Positions 8,774 through 16,691 of a DNA stretch of 64,000 nt are shown here, piece after piece. Each line of letters begins with the position of its first letter. The first letter of the stretch is position 1. The DNA lies in contig NZ_VWPH01000004.1 in the NCBI RefSeq assembly GCF_008630535.1, positions 186,001 to 250,000 of the forward strand, in the 5' to 3' direction. The stretch comes from Saccharopolyspora hirsuta (GTDB lineage Bacteria; Actinomycetota; Actinomycetes; Mycobacteriales; Pseudonocardiaceae). The position numbers and the translations under genes were made by a program. The notes under the pieces are model-generated. The model searched no databases and was not told where the DNA came from. It was given only the letters and a program-made list of their open reading frames with translations.

Positions 8774-10264
8774 GTGATCATCGCGCATGACCTGGGCACC
8801 ACGGGGAACAAGGCGTCGCTGCACGCGACCGACGGAACCCTCGTGGCCGCGGTGACCACGCGCTACGGCACCGACTTCCGCGCTGGCGGGATCGCCGAGC
8901 AGGACCCGCACGCGTGGTGGCGCGCGGTGTGCGAGGCGACCGCCGCGCTGCTCTCCCGCACCGGCACCCGGCCCGCCGAGGTCCGGGCCGTCGGGTTCAG
9001 CGGTCAGATGATGGGCGCGGTGCTGCTCGACGCGCAGCACCGCCCGATCCGCCCGGCCCTGATCTGGGCGGACCACCGCAGCGGCGAGCAGGCCGACCAG
9101 CTCAACGCGAAGCTGGGTCCGCACGAGGCGTACCGGCTGCTCGGCCACCGCGCGCACCCGACGTACTCGCTGTCGAAGGTGATGTGGGTCCGCGACCACG
9201 AACCGGAGAACTTCGCGCGGGTGGCGCACGTCTGCCTGGCCAAGGACTACGTCGTGCACCGGCTCACCGGCGTCCTGCGCACCGACCCGTCGGACGCCTC
9301 CAGCACCAACGCCTACGACCAGCACGCCGGGGACTGGTCCGAGACCGTGCTCGACGCCGCGCAGCTGGACCGCTCGCTCTTCCCGCCGATCGTCGCCTCA
9401 GCCACCTGCGTGGGCGAGGTCCGGGCCGCGATCGCCGAGGAGATCGGGCTGCCCGCGGGCACTCCCGTCGTGCTCGGCGGCGGGGACGGCCCGCTGGCCG
9501 CGCTGGGCGCGGGCATCATCGATCCCGAGGACGGCGCCTACACCTATCTGGGTTCGTCGTCGTGGGTGTCGATGTCCGCGGCCCGGCCGCTGCACGATCC
9601 GCAGCTGCGCACGATGACCTTCGACCACGTGGTGCCCGGCCGGTACGTCCCGACCGCGACCATGCAGGCCGGTGGGGCGTCGCTGGAGTGGATCACCGGA
9701 GTGCTCCGGCCCGACCCCGGCGAGGAGGACCGCTTCGCCCGGTTGCTCGCCGAGGCCACCGACGCCGACACCAGCGGTCTGTTCTTCCTCCCCCACCTGC
9801 TCGGCGAGCGCTCGCCGCACTGGAACTCCGCGGCGCGCGGCGCCTTCGTCGGCCTGTCCCGCCACCACGGCCAGGCCCACCTGGCCCGGGCCGTGCTGGA
9901 GGGCGTGGCGTTCAACCTGGCCACCTGCATCCAGGCGTTCCGCGAAGCGGGCCACCCGGTCACCCGCGTCGACGCGATCGGCGGCGGCGCGGCCAGCGAC
10001 CTGTGGTTGCAGGTGCTGGCCGACGTCTGGGGCGCCACCGTTCGCCGCCGCAGCATCGTGGAGGAGGCCAACAGCCTCGGGGCGGCGGTGACCGCCGCCG
10101 TGGGGAGCGGCCTCCTCGACGACTTCCGCGCCGCGCGCGATCTGTCCACTGTGGAAGTGGAGTTCGCCCCGGACCCGGGCCGCCACGACGACTACACCCG
10201 CCGCCACGCCGATTTCCGCGACGCCTACGCGAGCTTGGAGCCCTGGTTCGAGCGGCAGCGGTAG
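8774..10264 (+). CDS. FGGY-family carbohydrate kinase (xylulokinase-like)
   Basis: A 496-residue sugar kinase of the hexokinase/actin fold. The first phosphate motif is AHDLGTTGNKASL. Other landmarks are GFSGQMMGAV, LIWADHRS (the catalytic-base region), TNAYD, LGGGDGPLAALGAG and IGGGAASDLWLQVLADVWG near the C-terminus. GTG 8774 is chosen because GGAGG lies about nine bases upstream. The family phosphorylates ketopentoses, polyols or related sugars; xylulose-like substrates are the nearest guess. Its divergent partner operon supplies uptake and the downstream dehydrogenase and aldolase steps, and a perfect GntR operator lies in its promoter. Confidence 0.9.
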   Translation: MIIAHDLGTTGNKASLHATDGTLVAAVTTRYGTDFRAGGIAEQDPHAWWRAVCEATAALLSRTGTRPAEVRAVGFSGQMMGAVLLDAQHRPIRPALIWADHRSGEQADQLNAKLGPHEAYRLLGHRAHPTYSLSKVMWVRDHEPENFARVAHVCLAKDYVVHRLTGVLRTDPSDASSTNAYDQHAGDWSETVLDAAQLDRSLFPPIVASATCVGEVRAAIAEEIGLPAGTPVVLGGGDGPLAALGAGIIDPEDGAYTYLGSSSWVSMSAARPLHDPQLRTMTFDHVVPGRYVPTATMQAGGASLEWITGVLRPDPGEEDRFARLLAEATDADTSGLFFLPHLLGERSPHWNSAARGAFVGLSRHHGQAHLARAVLEGVAFNLATCIQAFREAGHPVTRVDAIGGGAASDLWLQVLADVWGATVRRRSIVEEANSLGAAVTAAVGSGLLDDFRAARDLSTVEVEFAPDPGRHDDYTRRHADFRDAYASLEPWFERQR

Positions 10265-10346
10265 CCGACGCAGCGCCGAAATCCCTTTTCCCAGCGGCAG
10301 GTCTTCGTCGTGGACAGGTCCACAGTGGCCAGACCGCGAACCTCGG

Positions 10347-10706
10347 CTACACCGCGTGGGAGAACACCAGGACGGCCGTGGAGAAGGTCAGCATTCCCAG
10401 GCAGTTGAGCCAGAACTCCTGGCCGAGGAAGCGCACTCGGACGTGGGCGTACGCCGCGCAGACGAAGTAGGCGATGACCGCCGCGTTGGTGGCCAGCGCG
10501 ATGCCCGGGTACCGCAGGCCGACCAGCAGGCCCGCCGCCGCCAGGAGCTTGATCACGACGAGGGTCCACCACCACTCGCGCGGCAGCCGGACCCCTTCGA
10601 GGCACCGCTGGATGAAGCCCGGCGGCTTCAGCGACATCGCGGCGTCGCCGAGCAGCACGAGCGCCAGCAGCGCCGTGGGCCACCAGACGTGGGGCAATCC
10701 GTTCAT
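10347..10706 (-). CDS. DoxX-like integral membrane protein
   Basis: A 119-residue protein with four predicted membrane segments, of the DoxX/DoxD-like superfamily size and pattern (KPPGFIQRCLEGVRLP, VIKLLAAAGLLVGL, AYFVCAAYAHVRV). Biochemical role is unknown; relatives are linked to thiol or oxidative stress. Its ATG overlaps the stop of the TetR gene by 4 nt, so it is the likely regulated partner of that repressor. Confidence 0.75.
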   Translation of the reverse strand: MNGLPHVWWPTALLALVLLGDAAMSLKPPGFIQRCLEGVRLPREWWWTLVVIKLLAAAGLLVGLRYPGIALATNAAVIAYFVCAAYAHVRVRFLGQEFWLNCLGMLTFSTAVLVFSHAV

Positions 10707-11305
10707 GCCTCTCCCCCTCCTCGGGCGATCGCGAATCCGATCACCTCGCGCAGTTGGTCGACCGCGTCCGGCTCCCGGACGGTTCCGTGCGCGATGTTCA
10801 TGAGAATGCCCAGGTACGCGAAGTAGACGACCCGCGCGCCGCGATCGGCGTCGGCTTCGGCCAGGCCCGCCCGCCCGAGGGCTCCGGCGAGTTCGGCGAT
10901 CAGGGAATCCGCGAGCTCCCGGAAGATCTCGGACTCGTGCACACCGCGCACGACGATCGCCGCGTACTCGCGGGAGAGCTCCTCGTCGAGCATGAAGTAC
11001 CTGATGAACGGCTCGATCAGGGCCATGACGCCGTCCACCCCGGACCCCGCGGAAGCCGGGGGTCCGCCGTCCGCCCGCTCGCGGTGCACGGCCTCGATCC
11101 AGATGTCGAAGATCGCGACGAGCAGCGCGTCCTTGTCGCCGACCGACATCACCGTCCCGGTGCTGACCCCCGCCTCGGCGGCGATCTTCCGGATCGTCGT
11201 CGCCCCGAACCCCTGCTCGCGGAACAGGCGCTCGGCCGCGGCCAGCACCTTCTGCCTGGTCTCCGCGCGCTTCTCCGCTCGTGACTGAACATGTTCACTG
11301 AACAC
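10703..11305 (-). CDS. TetR-family transcriptional regulator
   Basis: A 200-residue repressor with a TetR N-terminal DNA-binding domain: LAAAERLFREQGFGATTIRK then IAAEAGVSTGTVMSVGDKDALL, followed by a helical ligand domain. A GTG at 11305 (residue 13 of the longest ORF) is preferred, because starting at 11341 would put two palindromic operators inside the coding region. With GTG 11305 a TAGTGT hexamer lies 8 nt upstream, consistent with a leaderless transcript. It is coupled to the downstream DoxX-like gene. Ligand unknown. Confidence 0.85.
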   Translation of the reverse strand: MFSEHVQSRAEKRAETRQKVLAAAERLFREQGFGATTIRKIAAEAGVSTGTVMSVGDKDALLVAIFDIWIEAVHRERADGGPPASAGSGVDGVMALIEPFIRYFMLDEELSREYAAIVVRGVHESEIFRELADSLIAELAGALGRAGLAEADADRGARVVYFAYLGILMNIAHGTVREPDAVDQLREVIGFAIARGGGEA

Positions 11306-11310
11306 GTTCA
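11286..11310. promoter_or_regulatory. Tandem TetR operator palindromes
   Basis: TGAACATGTTCA (11286-11297, perfect) and TGAACACGTTCA (11299-11310, one mismatch) lie side by side over the TetR gene's start. They are a typical autoregulatory site for this family. Confidence 0.6.
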
Positions 11311-11367
11311 GGACACTAGCGCGCGGTCCGGCCGAGCACAACCACCACGAGCGCGCTCGATCACCGA

Positions 11368-12153
11368 TCAGATCGGGAGCGTGAATCCCGCGATGGGGCC
11401 GCGCATCCAGTTGATGAGCTCACCCCACAGCCCGGTCACCAGGGCCAGGCCGATGACGATGAGGAAGACGCCGCCGACCTGCTGCACCCGGCGGACGTTC
11501 CTGCGCAACCAGTCGGCCGCCCGGACCGCCCAGCGCAGGCCGAGCGCCAGCACCACGAACGGCAGCCCGAGCCCCAGGCAGTAGGCCAGCACGAGCAGGA
11601 ACCCGCGCCAGACCGCAGGACCGACGTCCGTTCCGCTGGCCACCGCGATCACACCGGTCAGCGTCGGGCCGAGGCACGGCGTCCACCCGAGACCGTAGAC
11701 GGCCCCCAGCAGCGGAGCGCCCCACAGGCCGTCGCTGCGCGGGGTGTGCCGCAGCTTCCAGCCGAACTGCAGTGGCGGGATGAAGCCGAGGAAGACCAGT
11801 CCCATCACGACGGTGACGATCCCGCCGATCCGCTGCAGCAGCAGTTCGTTGGCCAGCACCGCGTCCGAGAAGCCGAGGACGGTGACCGTCGCGGCGGCGA
11901 ACACGACGGTGAAGCCGAGCACGAACAGCAGCGCCGCACCGGCCACCCGCCACCGGCCCGCCGGAGGGTGCGCCTCGCGCTCGGCGAGGTCGGCCGGCGG
12001 CGCCTGCGCGCCCACCAGGCCCGCGAGGTAGGCGAGATATCCCGGCACCAGCGGGATGGCGCACGGCGAGGCGAACGAGACCGCACCGGCCAGCACGGCG
12101 AGCAGCGCCGCCAGCAGCAGCGGCCCGGAGATCGCGAGATCCGTCAGGTCCAC
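11368..12153 (-). CDS. ccdA: CcdA-type thiol-disulfide transporter (first copy)
   Basis: A 261-residue membrane protein with about six transmembrane helices. The two redox-active cysteines of the CcdA/DsbD-beta family are present in FASPCAIPLVPGYLAYL (helix 1) and GWTPCLGPTLTG (helix 4), both in the usual proline context. It moves reducing equivalents across the membrane for cytochrome c maturation or thioredoxin-like partners. The GTG at 12153 is chosen for the GGGAG eight bases upstream; a TTG at 12186 would start almost inside an operator. A TACTA-N7-TAGTA dyad lies at 12188-12204 in the divergent promoter shared with the BlaI gene. Confidence 0.88.
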   Translation of the reverse strand: MDLTDLAISGPLLLAALLAVLAGAVSFASPCAIPLVPGYLAYLAGLVGAQAPPADLAEREAHPPAGRWRVAGAALLFVLGFTVVFAAATVTVLGFSDAVLANELLLQRIGGIVTVVMGLVFLGFIPPLQFGWKLRHTPRSDGLWGAPLLGAVYGLGWTPCLGPTLTGVIAVASGTDVGPAVWRGFLLVLAYCLGLGLPFVVLALGLRWAVRAADWLRRNVRRVQQVGGVFLIVIGLALVTGLWGELINWMRGPIAGFTLPI

Positions 12154-12187
12154 AGCAGAACTCCCGCCTCCTGGTCCGGCATTCAAC

Positions 12188-12204
12188 TACTAGTCACGAT
12201 AGTA
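12188..12204. promoter_or_regulatory. BlaI-type operator, site 1
   Basis: TACTAGTCACGATAGTA has perfect outer half sites (TACTA / TAGTA) separated by 7 bp. It sits between the divergent ccdA and blaI-like genes, where it could block both promoters. Confidence 0.7.
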
Positions 12205-12289
12205 AATCGCGGTGCGCGTCACCCCGGAACCGCCTCCCCTGGCCAGTTCCGCGAACCCGGTATCCTCAGCCCCGGGAACGGGAGGTGGC

Positions 12290-12649
12290 ATGCAGGGCCT
12301 GGGAGAGCTCGAGAACGGCGTGATGGACGTGCTGTGGACGTCCGATTCGCCGATGACCGTTCGCGAAGTCCTCGCGAAGCTCAACGAAACGCGCGATCTC
12401 GCTTACACGACCGTGATGACGGTGCTGGACAACCTCCACCGCAAGGGCTGGGTGAACCGCGAGCTGCAGAACCGCGCCTACCTTTACACCCCTGCCGAGA
12501 GCCGGGAGGAGGCGGCGGCGCGGGTGCTGCGCGAGCTGCTCGACTCCAGCGGTGACCCCGAAGCCGTCCTGCTCCACTTCGCGCAGTCCGCCTCGGACGA
12601 CGAGACGGCCGCCCTGCGGCGCGGGCTGCGCCGACGGCCCAAGCGATGA
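12290..12649 (+). CDS. BlaI/MecI/CopY-family transcriptional repressor (first copy)
   Basis: A 119-residue winged-helix repressor. It shows the family pattern: LGELENGVMDVLW, the recognition region LAYTTVMTVLDNLHRKGWV and a YLYTPAESREEAAARVL dimerisation start. ATG 12290 is fixed by GGGAGGTGGC just upstream. BlaI proteins are inactivated by proteolysis after a signal from their M56 membrane-protease partner, which is encoded next with a 4-nt overlap. A second BlaI/M56 pair lies 5 kb away (17,696-18,055), and matching dyads occur at both. Confidence 0.9.
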   Translation: MQGLGELENGVMDVLWTSDSPMTVREVLAKLNETRDLAYTTVMTVLDNLHRKGWVNRELQNRAYLYTPAESREEAAARVLRELLDSSGDPEAVLLHFAQSASDDETAALRRGLRRRPKR

Positions 12650-13611
12650 TCCTGGCCGTCGCACTGCTGCTCGGCGTGGCGGTCGTCGCCGGGTGCGCGC
12701 CCGCCGTGCTGAACCGGATGCTGCACCGGCGGGTGGATCCGCAGCTCGTCCTGATGACGTGGGGAGCGCTGGTCGCCACCACGTTCATCACCGTGACCGC
12801 GGCGCTGACGATCGCCGTGCTGCCCGCCCACGACCCCGCGCCGCTGCTCGTCCAGCTGCTCCACCACTGCTGGACCGCCCTGCAGCACGGTTCCGCGCCC
12901 CAGGTGCACCTGGCCGCCGGTCTCCTGCTGCTCACCGCGGTCGCGGGCCTGTCGTCCCGGGTGAGCATCGGGTTGCTGCGGCACGCCCGGCACCAGCGCC
13001 GCGAACACCGCCGCCACCTGGAGCTGCTGCGCATCGCCGCGCGCCCCGAGTCCGGCGCGTTCCCGATCATGTGGCTGCCCCACCCCGAACCGATGGCCTA
13101 CAGCGTGGCCGGGACCCCGGGTTTCGTGGTCGCCACCGACGGGGTCCGGGACCACCTCGGCGCCGATGCCGCCGCGGTGCTCGAGCACGAGCGCGCGCAC
13201 CTGCGCGGACGCCACCACCTCCTGGTCGGGCTGGCCGAGGCGCTGTCCCGCTCGGCGTCGTGGATTCCGCTGATGCGGCGGTCCCCGGAACTGGTGCGCA
13301 CCGCCGTCGAGCTGGCCGCCGACCGCTCCGCCGCGCACCAGCACGGCCCGAGCGCGGTGCGTTCGGCGCTGCTGCGAATGACCGGTGGGCGCGGCGGTGC
13401 GATGCCGTCGCACGCGCTGGGCATGGCCAACAGCGCCGTCGCCCTCCGGCTGCACCACCTCAACGGCCTCCGGACGGCACCGGGCCGGGCCAAGCGGGCG
13501 CTGGCCTCCGGCATGGTCGGGTTGACCGCGGCGACGCTGCCGACGCTCGCGGGCATCGCGCTGCTGCCCGTGCTGGCGATGGTCACCTGCCCGTTCGCGT
13601 TCGGCTTCTGA
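12646..13611 (+). CDS. M56-family (BlaR1-like) membrane metalloprotease (first copy)
   Basis: A 321-residue protein with N-terminal membrane helices, a zinc-protease signature VLEHERAHLRGRHH (HExxH) and a downstream VELAADRSA carrying the third ligand region (E-x-x-A-D). A final hydrophobic helix ends the protein. It lacks the extracellular penicillin-binding sensor domain of BlaR1, so it must sense something else. By family logic it cleaves or inactivates the BlaI-type repressor it overlaps. Its 3' end overlaps a decayed antisense fragment of lnt. Confidence 0.87.
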   Translation: MILAVALLLGVAVVAGCAPAVLNRMLHRRVDPQLVLMTWGALVATTFITVTAALTIAVLPAHDPAPLLVQLLHHCWTALQHGSAPQVHLAAGLLLLTAVAGLSSRVSIGLLRHARHQRREHRRHLELLRIAARPESGAFPIMWLPHPEPMAYSVAGTPGFVVATDGVRDHLGADAAAVLEHERAHLRGRHHLLVGLAEALSRSASWIPLMRRSPELVRTAVELAADRSAAHQHGPSAVRSALLRMTGGRGGAMPSHALGMANSAVALRLHHLNGLRTAPGRAKRALASGMVGLTAATLPTLAGIALLPVLAMVTCPFAFGF

Positions 13612-13829
13612 GCACCAGACCGATCAGCCCCAGCGCCGGCAGCGCCCGCTCCGGGACGCTGCCGAGGCGGGTCGCCAACGTGGTGCCCGTTCGCAGCGGC
13701 ACCTGTTCGACGAACGATTCGGCGGTGAACTGCCCCGTCGTGCGGACGAGCGCGCCGTCGGGCCGGACGATCGCGCTGACGCCGCTGGTGGACGCCACGA
13801 CGACGGCGCGGTCGTGCTCGACGGCGTGC
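13583..13829 (-). pseudogene. Fragment: C-terminus of apolipoprotein N-acyltransferase (Lnt)
   Basis: Minus-strand translation gives AVEHDRAVVVASTSGVSAI, then RPDGALVRTTGQFT and VEQVPLRTGTTLATRLGSVPE. This matches the nitrilase-domain end and final membrane segment (LPALGLIGLVLR) of Lnt. Everything upstream is missing: at about 13,815-13,830 the sequence switches to a different gene fragment on the other strand. It also overlaps the 3' end of the M56 gene. It is a truncated remnant with no start and cannot be functional. Confidence 0.7.
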
Positions 13830-14338
13830 AGGAGGCCCACGACCTGCACGTCTGGATCCTCACCTCCGGGATGGAGGTCGCCTCGGCCCACCTGAAGGTC
13901 GACCGCGACGCCGATCCGTCGGCGGTCCTGGTGACCGCGCAGCGCCTGCTCGCCGAGAAGTACCAGCTCGAACACGCGACCCTGCAGATCGAGACGGCGG
14001 AAGCGGCCACCCGCTGCCCCCAGCTCAGCTGGGGCACGAGCCTGGTCACGACCGGTTCCTTCGGCCTGGTGCGCAACCCGATCTTCACCGCGATGATCGC
14101 AGCCGTGGCCGGGTTGAGCCTGATGGTCCCGAACTGGTTGCAGCTGCTCGGTTTCGCGTGCCTGGTGGCCGCGGTCGAGATCCAGGTCCGCTTGGTCGAG
14201 GAGCCGCACCTCGCGCGAATCCACGGCGCCGCCTACGCAGCCTACGCAGCCCGCGTGGGCAGGTTCCTCCCCGGAATCGGTCGTGCGGCAGTAGTCAGGG
14301 CCGGGCGCCGTTGTTCCGCAGCCACGTCAGCGGGTTGA
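13814..14338 (+). pseudogene. Chimeric remnant: cation diffusion facilitator C-terminus fused to ICMT-like methyltransferase C-terminus
   Basis: One open frame of about 174 codons contains two unrelated pieces. The first half (DLHVWILTSGMEVASAHLKV, then a LLAEKYQLEHATLQIE strand) is the cytoplasmic C-terminal domain of a CDF/CzcD cation exporter. The second (SLVTTGSFGLVRNPIFTAM, then EIQVRLVEEPHLARIHG and RVGRFLPGIGR) is the membrane end of an isoprenylcysteine-carboxyl-methyltransferase-like protein. Neither has its N-terminal part. The frame then runs past the expected end into the M23 gene on the other strand. Best read as a deletion junction rather than a functional fusion. Confidence 0.7.
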
Positions 14339-15146
14339 TCTTGCGGCTGGCGGCGTCCCAGACCTCGAAGTGCAGGTGCGGCCCGGTCGACTGGCCGCGG
14401 TTGCCGACCTCGGCGATCACCTCGCCCGCTTCGACGCGTTCGCCCTTGGTCACCAGGGCGCGGTTGATGTGGCCGTAGACGGTGGTCGTGCCGTCCTCGT
14501 GGCGCAGCCGGACCCACAGCCCGAACCCGCTGGCCGGGCCCGCTTCGACCACGGTGCCCCGCTTGACCGCCCGGATCGGGGTGCCGATCCGGTTGGCGAT
14601 GTCCAGGCCGTAGTGCGTCGTTCCCCAGCGCGCACCGGGTTTCGAGGTGATCCGCCCCTGCACCGGCCAGACGACGCGGTTGCGGAGCGCCTCGCGCTCG
14701 GCCTCCTCGCGCTTGCGCGCCGCTTCGGCTTCCGCCGCCGCGCGCTCCTCTTCGAGGCGGATGCTCTTGCCGAGCCCCGCAAGCTCGTCGTGCCCGTCGG
14801 ACGCCGACTGCGCGGGCAGCAGGTTGGGCCGAGCCGGTTGCTCCGGCGACCCGTCGGCCACGGCGTGGGCGATCGAGGCGATCGGCGTGATGGTGCCGAG
14901 CTCGCCCCCTTCGAGGTGCTCGGCGGCGTGCGCCTCGTGCGTCGTCACCACGCTGGCCGCGGCGATCGCACCGCCCATGACGCCCAGCATCGTCACGTAC
15001 GCGCGGACCACACCTGACGGCCGTACACCGGGACGCCGCTCGTCGAGGAGGCGTTCTTCCGGGTCTTCCTGCAGGCGTCCCCGCGGTGCGGAGCGCTCCG
15101 CGAGGATGGATGCGGGGGTACCACCGCTCGCCCGATCGTGTCGCAC
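14295..15146 (-). CDS. Secreted or anchored M23-family peptidoglycan endopeptidase
   Basis: A 283-residue protein: basic N-terminus, one hydrophobic segment (VVRAYVTMLGVMGGAIAAAS), a charged coiled-coil linker (LEEERAAAEAEAARKREEAE) and a C-terminal LytM domain. Zinc-site motifs are HYGLDIAN, GHINRALVTKGERVEAGEV and GPHLHFEVWD (HxH). It probably cleaves cross-bridges during wall remodelling. The start is GTG 15146, with AAAGGTGG nine bases upstream. The upstream region carries a BlaI-type dyad at 15307, so it may belong to the same regulon as the neighbouring redox genes. Confidence 0.9.
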   Translation of the reverse strand: MRHDRASGGTPASILAERSAPRGRLQEDPEERLLDERRPGVRPSGVVRAYVTMLGVMGGAIAAASVVTTHEAHAAEHLEGGELGTITPIASIAHAVADGSPEQPARPNLLPAQSASDGHDELAGLGKSIRLEEERAAAEAEAARKREEAEREALRNRVVWPVQGRITSKPGARWGTTHYGLDIANRIGTPIRAVKRGTVVEAGPASGFGLWVRLRHEDGTTTVYGHINRALVTKGERVEAGEVIAEVGNRGQSTGPHLHFEVWDAASRKINPLTWLRNNGARP

Positions 15147-15306
15147 GTGCCACCTTTCAGCTCATCGTCGCGCCCCCTCCTGGCGACCCACCGCCAACGC
15201 GCGCCGCGCCCGGCGCCCGCAGTCCACCCGAACGGCCCCCGAATCCGTCACCGACAGCGACCTGCGGAAGGTCGCGGCAAGATTACGGCACCACTCCAGC
15301 CATGTC

Positions 15307-15323
15307 TACTAGGTCTTCTAGTA
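15307..15323. promoter_or_regulatory. BlaI-type operator, site 2
   Basis: TACTAGGTCTTCTAGTA has perfect TACTA/TAGTA half sites with the same 7-bp spacing as site 1. It lies 160 bp upstream of the M23 start. Confidence 0.7.
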
Positions 15324-15434
15324 CGCCTCTTGATCGTTCTACTTGATCCACAGAGGACGGTCTGCCGAGATGTTCCCCCACCTGCCGTGGAATTCCGGAT
15401 CCGACCACCCCGTCGCCGGACACCACCGCTGATC

Positions 15435-15451
15435 TACTATCAGGCTTAGTG
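15435..15451. promoter_or_regulatory. BlaI-type operator, site 3
   Basis: TACTATCAGGCTTAGTG keeps 9 of 10 half-site bases with 7-bp spacing. It ends 53 bp upstream of the DsbA-like start at 15505. Confidence 0.6.
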
Positions 15452-15504
15452 CGCTCGGCGGCGCCGCCGAGCAAGAGATCTGCACGCACGAGCAAGGGCG
15501 GTCG

Positions 15505-16167
15505 ATGAGCAGGAACCTCCAGCTGACCCTCGTCGTCATCGGAGTCGCGGTGGTGGCGATCCTCGCGCTGCTGCTCCTGAACCGACCCGCCGATCCGGAG
15601 GCGGCCGCACCGGCCACCCCGGGGCCGCTCCCCGCCGAACTGCTGGTCCGGGAGGACAGCCACCACCTCTCCACCGCCGCGGACGGCGAGGTCACCCTGG
15701 TGGAGTTCCTCGACTTCGAGTGCGAAGCGTGCGGAGCGGTGTACCCGGCGATGGAGCAGCTGCGCGCGGACTACGGCGGGCGCATCAACTACGTCGTCCG
15801 CTACTTCCCGGTGCCGAGCCACCGGAACGCCGACCTGGCGGCCCGAGCCGCCGAGGCGGCCGCCGCCCAGGGGAAGTTCGAGCAGATGTACCGGGCGCTC
15901 TTCGACAACCAGCGGGCGTGGGGCGAGAAGCAGGAGTCCCAGGAAGCGGTTTTCCTCGGCTACGCCCGCGACATCGGGCTGGACGTGGCGCGCTTCCAAG
16001 CCGACCTGAACAGCCCGGAGACCGCCGCGCGGGTCCGGAAGGACTGGAACGACGGGCTGGCCGTCGGGGTCGACGGAACCCCCACCTTCTTCCTGAACGG
16101 CACCAGGTTCACCCCGAACTCCTACCAGGACCTCACCGACGCCATCGACGCCGCGCTGGCGGAGTAG
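15505..16167 (+). CDS. Membrane-anchored DsbA-like thioredoxin-fold protein (first copy)
   Basis: A 220-residue protein with an N-terminal membrane anchor (LTLVVIGVAVVAILALLLL). A thioredoxin/DsbA domain carries the redox pair C73-E-A-C76 in DFECEACGAVYP and the cis-proline loop GTPTFFLNG near residue 190. The helical insertion is typical of actinobacterial DsbA/Thioredoxin_4 proteins. It probably forms or exchanges disulfides outside the membrane, with one of the CcdA proteins as electron partner (inference). A BlaI-type dyad precedes it. Confidence 0.9.
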   Translation: MSRNLQLTLVVIGVAVVAILALLLLNRPADPEAAAPATPGPLPAELLVREDSHHLSTAADGEVTLVEFLDFECEACGAVYPAMEQLRADYGGRINYVVRYFPVPSHRNADLAARAAEAAAAQGKFEQMYRALFDNQRAWGEKQESQEAVFLGYARDIGLDVARFQADLNSPETAARVRKDWNDGLAVGVDGTPTFFLNGTRFTPNSYQDLTDAIDAALAE

Positions 16168-16172
16168 CCCGA

Positions 16173-16682
16173 TCAGCCGGTGAGCTCGAACCGCCGGTGC
16201 ACCTGCCACCCGCCGCGGAAGACGAGGAGCCAGACCTCGCGCAGCTCCGCGCGGATCGGCGCGAACCGCGGGACGATCTCGCGCTCCACCGCTTCCGCCA
16301 CCTGCTCCGCGGTGTTCAGCGCCACGGTCACGTGCGCGTCGACCTCGGTGCCGAACCGGCCGCCGTACGGGAGCACGTCCGGCCACCGGCGGCGGAGCTC
16401 GCCGATCAGCGCGGACAACCCGTCGGCCGGGTCGGGCAGCAGGGCGGCGAACCCGCCCGCCCGGCGGCACTCGGCGAACTCCACCCGCAGCGGTGGTCGC
16501 CCCGCGAACACCTCGGCCAGGTCGGCGACCACCTGATCGTCGACCGGGACGAACGGGTACAGCAACGTCACGTGCGCGGGCAGCGGTCGCACCGCGTCCG
16601 GGAACCGCGCCGCCACCGCGGCCAGCAGCGGATCGACCTCCGGCACCGGCACCACCAGCGCCGTCACACCTTCTTCGGGCAT
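16173..16682 (-). CDS. 2'-5' RNA ligase-like 2H phosphoesterase
   Basis: A 169-residue protein with the two H-x-T motifs of the 2H family: LPAHVTLLYPF near residue 35 and DAHVTVALN near residue 118. The family includes cyclic phosphodiesterases and RNA 2'-5' ligases; the actual substrate is not predictable. It is convergent with the DsbA-like gene, and a matching BlaI dyad was not found at its own promoter. Confidence 0.85.
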   Translation of the reverse strand: MPEEGVTALVVPVPEVDPLLAAVAARFPDAVRPLPAHVTLLYPFVPVDDQVVADLAEVFAGRPPLRVEFAECRRAGGFAALLPDPADGLSALIGELRRRWPDVLPYGGRFGTEVDAHVTVALNTAEQVAEAVEREIVPRFAPIRAELREVWLLVFRGGWQVHRRFELTG

Positions 16683-16691
16683 GCGCCCGTT

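Larger units (their letters stand above)
15147..15504. other. Divergent intergenic region with two BlaI-type dyads
   Basis: These 358 bp separate the M23 gene (minus) from the DsbA-like gene (plus). No gene is visible. The only clear structure is the pair of dyads at 15307-15323 and 15435-15451, annotated separately. Confidence 0.6.

Noticed and set aside
12290..13611. A beta-lactam resistance operon
   Set aside because: BlaI and M56 proteins are present, but no beta-lactamase or penicillin-binding sensor domain is encoded nearby; the neighbours are redox and wall genes.
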